From: Lingula anatina
Taxonomy: Eukaryota; Brachiopoda; Lingulata; Lingulida; Lingulidae
Assembly (NCBI RefSeq): GCF_001039355.2
Contig: NW_019776044.1
Location: 1 to 64,000, forward strand
Length of the DNA stretch: 64,000 nt
Reading direction: 5' to 3'
In this document: one piece after another, positions 58,010 through 64,000 of the stretch
How positions within the stretch are numbered: the stretch's first letter is position 1
Layout: every line of letters begins with the position of its first letter
Notes under the pieces: generated by a model
Seen by the model: only the letters and a program-made list of their open reading frames with translations
Told to the model about the DNA's origin: nothing
The model's database searches: none
Made by a program: the position numbers and the translations under genes

Positions 58010-58309
58010 CTATAAACAAAGATATAAAAATTATTTCCTTTTTAAAACCTTAAAACTCTTTGTACATCATTTTAAACAAAAATTTAACTTGAAGGGCTAT
58101 ACATTAGCTTAATTCACTTCAATATCCACTAAACCAACAGAAAAATTTACCTGGGTTCCAAGTAATTTTGTGAACAAGAACCAAAACCATCTTTGGCCTT
58201 TTCATTAATTGGTGTTATTGTAAATACTACCTGTAACTGACCTGCTATATAAACAGTCACTTTTTTCGCATTTAATTTTATAATAACTTCAACGGAAAAT
58301 CAAACTCAC

Positions 58310-58527
58310 TGTTAACAACAAGAGTGGTAGTACAAGACATCTCTCCCAGCTCATTCTCAGCCTTGCATACATAGTCCCCTGCATCCTCAGGTGTCACATT
58401 AAATATCTTCAACACAGAGACTTTCTCCATGACATCCACCTGAAGGTGTTTGCTGGGCATGACCTCCAGCCCATTGACATGCCATGTGACCTTAGGCTTG
58501 GGCTCAGCCTCTATCTCAACTTTGAGT
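58310..58527 (-). CDS. Ig domain, B to G strands (copy 2)
   Basis: Counterpart of 53080-53297 with the same encoded protein; two silent differences are visible (for example CTT/CTC in the first Leu). Phase 2 in, phase 1 out. Confidence 0.9.
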
Positions 58528-58792
58528 CTGTAAATAAACACTTGTATTTAAAATCTTCTGACTTGCCTTTTTTTCTTCTGTAAAAAATTTTTAACATTTT
58601 TATAAAACAAGGTTTTGTCCATTTAACCTTCAAGTTTTTATTTTAATTTAAACTTCCTTTCTTCATTTTCAAAACAAGAATTGCATGACTATAACTACAA
58701 AATAGGACACTACCACCTGTCTTCTGAACAGTTTCTTTATATGTCATGGCTGAGAAATCCATAAAACAGGGTAAGAACAAATGGGAACCTAC

Positions 58793-58973
58793 ACAGCAGT
58801 TTCTCCCTCTGTGACCTCTGTCGTCTGCTTCAGTGTCTTGGTGAACTCTGGGGATTGCTGCTCAATTACAGTCAAGTGCCTCTCTGTCTCACCTTCCGAC
58901 TCGGAAATCTGTGAGATGGTTTCTTTCTTGATTACAGTAGTTGTGGTCTCAATGATAGGACCCTCTTCTGGAC
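58793..58973 (-). CDS. Linker and Ig A-strand (copy 2)
   Basis: Counterpart of 53563-53743. The differences lie in TVV(K/I)K-type positions and silent sites. Phase 1 in, phase 2 out, joining LKVEIE. Confidence 0.88.
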
Positions 58974-59256
58974 CTGAATTTTTTATATGGCATATGACTG
59001 ATAAATTTCTTTTAAAAAATAATAATTTTAATTTTCCTCATTGCTCAGAAATTGTCTAATCATAAGCTGTGTACACATTTTATTTTTAACACAGCTAAAC
59101 TACGCCTTTTAACCCAAAAACTAATAAGTCAATACGTATACAATGCTGGTTCTTAACATAAATATCTTTTTTCTATTTCTATGTATTTTTATGAACTATC
59201 ATCAGTTGACATCGTTATCAAAATATCATCAAAATGAGTCATTCTAATACACTTAC

Positions 59257-59506
59257 TCTGCACAATCAAATTGGCAGAGATGGTAGCTTTGCCCACTGGG
59301 TTGGTGGCTGTCACAGAATAAACGGCAGCATCTTCAGGAAAGATACCATACATCAAAAGAGTACATTCACCAGTCTCTTCTTTATACGTGATGGTTATAT
59401 CCTCATTGGGGGTCAGTTTCTCCTGGTCCCTGTACCATGTGACCTCTGGGGTAGGTTGACCAGTGACAACACAGCTGAATGTCACATCATCACCATCATT
59501 CACAAC
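59257..59506 (-). CDS. Ig domain (copy 2)
   Basis: Counterpart of 54029-54278. It encodes VVNDGDDVTFSCVVTGQPTP onward, with one visible amino-acid change (Ser to Thr). Phase 0 in, phase 1 out. Confidence 0.9.
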
Positions 59507-59720
59507 CTGAAAATGTAAGAATTCACCTTTCTCATCATACATATTAAACTGCTACTACAAAACTGTTATCTATCAACTACATCTTGAGGATTTTTTTCTT
59601 TTTATATTAGTCAAATATTTTTTTCTGCTTCATAGGTTCACTCTCTGCCATTTGCAAAAGGCCAAGAGAAAGTTTTTTCACTTAGCCTCATGGTTTTAGC
59701 CAAGGCATTTTAGTTCTTAC

Positions 59721-59872
59721 CTGTGGCTGAATAGGCTTTGAGAACCTGGGGGGCTGCATGTCACCTGCCTCATCCACAACCTCCTGCTGGACCACTCTGG
59801 TCACTTCCCTGGTCTCAGACACATCCATTTTCTCTGGCTGAACCTGGATCACTTCTACAGTTTCCTCCATTT
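59721..59872 (-). CDS. Linker and Ig A-strand (copy 2)
   Basis: Counterpart of 54492-54643 with identical encoded protein. Its phase-1 start is completed by the A that ends exon 60237-60489 (A|AA = Lys), which shows that this copy is properly connected upstream. Confidence 0.9.
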
Positions 59873-60236
59873 CTTATGAAAATTTAAAAGGTATAAATTA
59901 TTCTAGGCTACATAATATCAATTTAGATGCCACTACTTCATATTTGAATTTATACCATGGACAAATTGCTCTTAAGGGGAAATGAAACTTTTAACTGACA
60001 GTCAGTATAATACATCAAATGTTCGTAAGATACTTGCATAGGTTTTCTTTAAAATGAAGTTGTTTCCAAAAGGAAATTATAAGTCATCAATACTACCACT
60101 TGGAATGTACCTTAACATGTACACCGATACAATTAGTTTTTCTAACAAATACCACAACATTAAGGGAAAAGAATGATTATTTACTGCTGAAATAAACAGT
60201 GAATTTTTTTTTCTCCACTTGATTCTAGTTACTTAC

Positions 60237-60489
60237 TTTCAGTCACAACCAGGTTGGCTGTAATGGTAGCTTTCCCAGCAGGGTTAGTGGCAGTAATAGT
60301 GTATACAGCACTGTCCTCTGGGAAAACTTCACGTAATAACAGTGTGCATTCACCAGTTTCTTCATTAAAAGTAATGGAAATGTCCTCGTTGGGGGTGATA
60401 ACCACCTGGTCCCTATACCAAGTGACTTCTGGTGTTGGTTTTCCAGTGACCACTGCACTGAATGTCACATCCTCACCATCTTGAACAAC
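60237..60489 (-). CDS. Ig domain, B to G strands
   Basis: Phase 0 in, phase 1 out. It encodes VVQDGEDVTFSAVVTGKPTP, EVTWYRDQVVITPNEDISIT and EDSAVYTITATNPAGKATIT, to LVVTE. Closely similar to the Ig of exon 59257-59506 (both keep TWYRDQ and PNEDI), so the two are probably an older tandem duplication of a linker-Ig pair. Both core Cys are absent. Confidence 0.93.
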
Positions 60490-60629
60490 CTGTAATGAAG
60501 ATGATGAAAACTGTCACATTTTTTTCACTGCATGTCAAATCCATTACTTTATTACATCACATACTATCAATTTAGAATAGGTTTTTTGAGGTTATTTGCA
60601 TTTTCCAGTGACCTTTAATTAAGACATAC

Positions 60630-60682
60630 CTGTGGCTTTATAGGCTTGGTGAATTTTGGTGGGTGCATCTCTTCTTGTACCT
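60630..60682 (-). CDS. Short linker and Ig A-strand
   Basis: Phase 1 in, phase 0 out, 53 bp. It encodes (K)VQEEMHPPKFTKPIKPQ, joining VVQDGED. It is the counterpart of exon 59721-59872 with a much shorter linker. Confidence 0.87.
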
Positions 60683-60815
60683 CTAAAATTACAAACAAGT
60701 CAAATGAGAATGATTCACAAAAGTCAAAAATAATCTAACAAGCACTTTACACACAAACTTTTATCAGAATGAGATACATTAATATCCAAAGAGAGTCTTT
60801 ATTCTAGTTACTTAC

Positions 60816-61033
60816 TCCTTATTATCAGCATTGTCCTGCAGGTCATCTCTCCAAACTCATTGACCGCTTTGACCGCATAGTCACCACTGTCATCTGGAGT
60901 GACCTTGCTTATGTTCAGAACAGACAGGCCACTGTCAACAGTAATGGTCACTCTGTCTGAGGGGTGGATCTCCACACCACTCTTGTACCAGGTAACTGTT
61001 GGCACCGGGCTTCCAGTAACTTGAATTTCAAAC
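60816..61033 (-). CDS. Ig domain, B to G strands
   Basis: Phase 2 in, phase 1 out. It encodes FEIQVTGSPVPTVTWYKSGV, EIHPSDRVTITVDSGLSVLN and DDSGDYAVKAVNEFGEMTCR, to LIIR. Same length and phases as exon 58310-58527 and similar in text (NEFGEMTCR against NELGEMSCT), again pointing to duplication of a multi-exon module. Confidence 0.93.
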
Positions 61034-61490
61034 CTAACAATGAAATGTAAGCAATTAACAGTTAGTTAGATCACATGGAAGACATTCATTAGGGACTCAC
61101 ATCCAGCACTTCCAATCAAAAGACCTAAATTTAATAGGCAGTACTCATATTTATCTACATTTATTTAGTCTTATATAAAAGACAAATTGCAAATTAATAT
61201 GCCGTGTGAAAGAAAAATTAGCACATCTTTGGACATTACCCAAAAATGGAGGCCACATACTTTCCTAATTCTCAATGACCAACTTTCTGTACACCTCACT
61301 GACAACTACTCTATATACAGCAATGCATATGAATCCCATGTAAAAACTGTCAGCTTACAGTTTTAAGCTTTTCACCTGATGAAAGCTGCCAGTGTGGCCA
61401 CTGGTGGGCATCCAGCTCAGCAGGCTATAGGTATAGCACTATCTGTATAATTATATAGTATACATACTTTTGGATTTTTTCAAAACTTAC

Positions 61491-61626
61491 TTAGCATCCT
61501 GCCCCTCTGTGACCTGCACTGGCTCTGGCATCTTGGTAAACTGAGGACCTCTCTCATCCATGACCACTATGCCTTCCTTCTCCATCACTGTGGTAGTAGT
61601 GGAGGTGATGGGGCCAGCATCAGCAG
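61491..61626 (-). CDS. Linker and Ig A-strand
   Basis: Phase 1 in, phase 2 out. It encodes (P)ADAGPITSTTTTVMEKEGI, VVMDERGPQFTKMPEPVQVT and EGQDAK. Homologous in layout to exon 58793-58973 (GPI..TTTTV). The split Lys codon joins FEIQVTG. Confidence 0.9.
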
Positions 61627-61893
61627 CTACAAGGAAAAGATGAGATCTTCATAATTTCACTTTAACACTTATTTTTCTTATTAAAATATGGACATTAAAT
61701 GTCTGCATCAATTTCTTTTTCAAATCCATTGTAGAAAAAAATGAAAGTGAATTTTCAAAACTTCTCATCATAACTTTTAATTACAGTTACTTTTACTCTA
61801 TAATCATTAAACATGGTATTTTCATCAGTTTTATCAAGTGATTCTGTATCTCCCTAAAATTTCTTAGAATTCTATAATGTGAAGGCTACTTAC

Positions 61894-62902
61894 GCAGCAC
61901 AATCAAGTTAGCTGTGACTGTGGCCTTGCCAGCAGGGTTCTCAGCACACACAGTGTAGATGGCCTGATCATCTTGGGTAACAAACAACAACTCAAATGTG
62001 GCAACTCCAGTCTCTTCATCAAAAGCGATCCTCATATCGCTGTTCAAATCAAACTCTTTATGATCCTTGTACCAGGTGATTTTAGGAGTGGGTTTCCCAA
62101 TCACAGTACAGGTGAAGGTCACCTCATCGCCATCCTTGACTGCCTGGGGTTTGATGGGGACAGTGAATTTAGGTGGAATCATCTCTTCCCGTACCTCTGT
62201 CACCTGAGTCTCGACCCTCGTGACTTCCTCTGTGACTTGTGGCTGTTCTTCGATGACAAATTGCATCTCAACAGCCTCAGGTTGTTGGTCTTTCTCCACG
62301 GTAATGGTCTCAGTGACCCTGGAAGGTGCATCCACCTGATCCTGTGTGATAGTCTCTTCAGTTCTGGTAGTGCTGTCTATGGCGACATCTTCCTTCCCTT
62401 TGGTATCAATCAAGATTTGCTGCACAGCTCCAATTACCTGAGTCACATCAGCAGTTTCCAATTGTTCTTCGCCAGTAATAGGAGTTGGGCTGGGAGTTAC
62501 AGGCTCCTGTTTCACCTGCAAAGTCATCTCCACCTCTTGAGAAGGAGCAACCTCTGGTGTTGGCTCTGCTTTAGCCTCTGTGGCAATCCGGACAGCTGGT
62601 TTCTCTTCCACTGGAGCCTCTTTTGGTGCCTCTTCTGGTTTTGATACTGGCACCTCAACAACAGCTGGTTTTTCCTCTGGCACTTCCTCTTCTGGTGCCT
62701 CTTCTTCTGCAACAATCTCTACAGTGAAAGCTTCCTCCGTGTCATCCGTGGTTGTAGTGACTACCTCTCTTCTCTCTTCTATGACAATCTCTGGGGTCTC
62801 TTCCACCTCCATCTCCTGCTCTTCCTCTTCAGGTCCCATTGCAGGGATCTGAATGGTGAAAGCAGCCTGTTCTGCTTCATAGGCTTGTTCTATTGTCTCA
62901 CT
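61894..62902 (-). CDS. Long acidic linker and Ig domain
   Basis: Phase 0 in, phase 1 out, 1,009 bp. It encodes SETIEQAYEAEQAAFTIQIP, a ~220-codon acidic Pro/Val linker (with EEEAPEEEVPEEKPAVVEVP), then MIPPKFTVPIKPQAVKDGDE, VTFTCTVIGKPTPKITWYKD and DDQAIYTVCAENPAGKATVT, to LIVL. The Cys in the F strand is displaced by one residue (YTVCAE). Confidence 0.93.
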
Positions 62903-63204
62903 CTGAAACAGGATATGTTGAAATTTAGGGATAAATCCACTTTCAAATTTCTTTGCTCAGCTGGTCTGTTGACATTGACATTCACAAATGAGACATAAAT
63001 CACTATCCATACCTGGCATTAGTAGAATATAACACATAAACATATAATACTTCATCGCAGCTTAATTTAATTATTTTAAAGTTTCTTTCCTGGGGAAGCT
63101 AAGGGAACATAAAACAGCTCACAAATGCACTACTTAAAAATACACCTGATCTTTTAAGAATAAATCACTATCAAATGTAACTTTATTACCAAGGGACCCC
63201 TCAC

Positions 63205-63599
63205 CGTGGCAGACATTGTCATGACATCAGGCATGGGTTCCTCTTCAGTTGTAGAGATCACATCCAGCACCTGCAGCCCAGCCACGCAGACAGCCTCTCC
63301 CACAGGGTTCAGAGCCACACATTTGTACTCTCCTTGGTCTTCAGGGAACACCTCCACAATAGTCAAGACACTGTCCCCAGTGTCTGGGTTATACTTGATG
63401 ATGAAATCCTCGCTGTCATCAATGCAGTTGTCATTGAAGTACCAGGAGACTGATGGTGCAGGTTTGCCGGTGACATTGATGCGCATGACAACTTCATCAC
63501 CATCAGTGGCAACGAATGGCTCCAAGGGCTTGGTGAACTCTGGTGGGATCATCTCTTCTTCTTTGCTAGGTGGTTGCTGTTCTACGGCTCTTTCTGGTT
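63205..63599 (-). CDS. Ig domain with flanking linkers
   Basis: Phase 1 in, phase 0 out, 395 bp. It encodes PERAVEQQPPSKEEEMIPPE, FTKPLEPFVATDGDEVVMRI, then NVTGKPAPSVSWYFNDNCID and EDQGEYKCVALNPVGEAVCV, ending DVISTTEEEPMPDVMTMSAT. The B-strand Cys is Ile; the F strand has Cys. Confidence 0.92.
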
Positions 63600-63940
63600 C
63601 TGTAATGTTGGAGACACAGTTATCCTTCTGCTATGGTGCTTTGATTTTCATCAGATTTGTTTAAGGTGTAATTCAAAATACCAACTCCTTATATATCATT
63701 TTATTCATTTCATTTAATAATAATTTTTTATTTCTTATTTTTTGAAAAATTCTTTTTTGATTAATTTTTGAATAAGAAATTATATCACAGAACTCGAGCA
63801 AGTCATATAACATAGGGAAAACCACTGTTTCAAAGCGCAGCTCACTCTAGAACTCAAAAACCAGGACTAATTTCATCAGTTTTAATATAGACATTAACAT
63901 AAAATATGTATTATTAGATATAAATGCAATTCACACTCAC

Positions 63941-64000
63941 CAACATAGAGAGTAGTACTGCTGATGGCCTCTCCTTCCTCAGACTTGGCCCTACATGTAT
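63941..64000 (-). CDS. Ig domain C-terminal fragment (cut by window edge)
   Basis: It encodes TCRAKSEEGEAISSTTLYV, with the F-strand Cys and G strand, then donor GTGAGTG (phase 1), joining (E)PERAVEQ of the next exon. The rest of the domain lies beyond 64000. Confidence 0.88.

Larger units (their letters stand above)
54812..60039. repeat. Copy 2 of the ~5.23-kb direct duplication
   Basis: Matches 49575-54810 with the same exons in the same order and near-identical introns. Its right end continues smoothly into unique intron (60040 onward) and connects in frame to exon 60237-60489, so this copy has the genuine upstream junction while copy 1 has the genuine downstream one. Confidence 0.93.
1918..64000 (-). 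other. Titin/Sallimus-like giant sarcomere gene (partial, spans window)
   Basis: Gene-level entry. More than 50 exons on one strand join in a continuous reading frame, mostly by phase-1 introns at domain borders. They encode I-set Ig domains with the D-x-G-x-Y-x-C motif and acidic PEVK-like linkers, plus an SH3 domain, an IQ motif and DFRxxL motifs. No fibronectin-III, kinase, DH or PH domain is seen, which argues against twitchin/projectin and obscurin for this part of the protein. From memory, arthropod Sallimus/titin also carries an SH3 domain beyond its PEVK region. The start codon, promoter and main stop codon lie outside the window. Orthology to Sallimus or vertebrate titin is inferred from domain order only. 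Confidence 0.9.

Overview
The window is eukaryotic and appears to lie inside one giant muscle gene on the minus strand, read from 64000 down to about 1918, with both ends outside the window. It encodes a titin/Sallimus-like (connectin-family) protein: many I-set immunoglobulin (Ig) domains joined by acidic, PEVK-like (Glu/Lys/Val/Pro/Thr-rich) linkers. I checked every intron boundary as GT..AG on the minus strand. The reading phases join without a break from 64000 to 1918, apart from one place at an N (54811). AT-rich introns, short to medium intron lengths and high allelic divergence fit an outbred invertebrate bilaterian, perhaps a lophotrochozoan. The phylum is not settled by the sequence.

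Layout in transcript order. (1) 64000-51110: alternating Ig domains and acidic linkers. A block of about 5.23 kb occurs twice here (49575-54810 and 54812-60039), with a single N at the join; this looks like two alleles placed side by side by the assembler. (2) 50910-45676: a 5.2 kb exon with 17 copies of a 44-residue acidic repeat, then two Ig domains. (3) 45400-44670: one split Ig domain. (4) 44669-42507: what looks like a 3'-end switch region. It holds two short candidate terminal exons, one ending in a strong transmembrane segment, and an in-frame read-through with a hydrophobic tail. (5) 37206-36193: acidic linker plus Ig. (6) 35105-23553: one uninterrupted exon of 11,553 bp (about 3,850 codons). 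It has a 20-copy 45-residue PEVK-like array, nine Ig domains (four of them in nearly identical 741-bp tandem units), and a second array with the same 45-residue period. (7) 22378-16184: a signalling and actin-binding segment with small acidic exons, an SH3 domain, two Ig domains, a Ser/Arg-rich linker, four DFRxxL motifs of the type that bind F-actin in myosin light chain kinase, another Ig domain, and an IQ (calmodulin-binding) motif. (8) 16332-1918: a string of Ig domains, most of them split by an intron inside the domain.

Taken together, the PEVK-like arrays would act as an extensible spring, the Ig domains as folded spacers and binding sites, and the DFRxxL/IQ/SH3 segment as a possible Ca2+/calmodulin-sensitive contact with thin filaments. 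The switch region at 42.5-44.7 kb could produce short isoforms that lack the giant spring, one of them membrane-anchored. That is the least expected feature of the window. I saw no rRNA, tRNA, CRISPR or autonomous transposon genes. Non-coding oddities are a ~560-bp imperfect hairpin near the left edge, a ~210-bp foldback element, and a (TA)n microsatellite.
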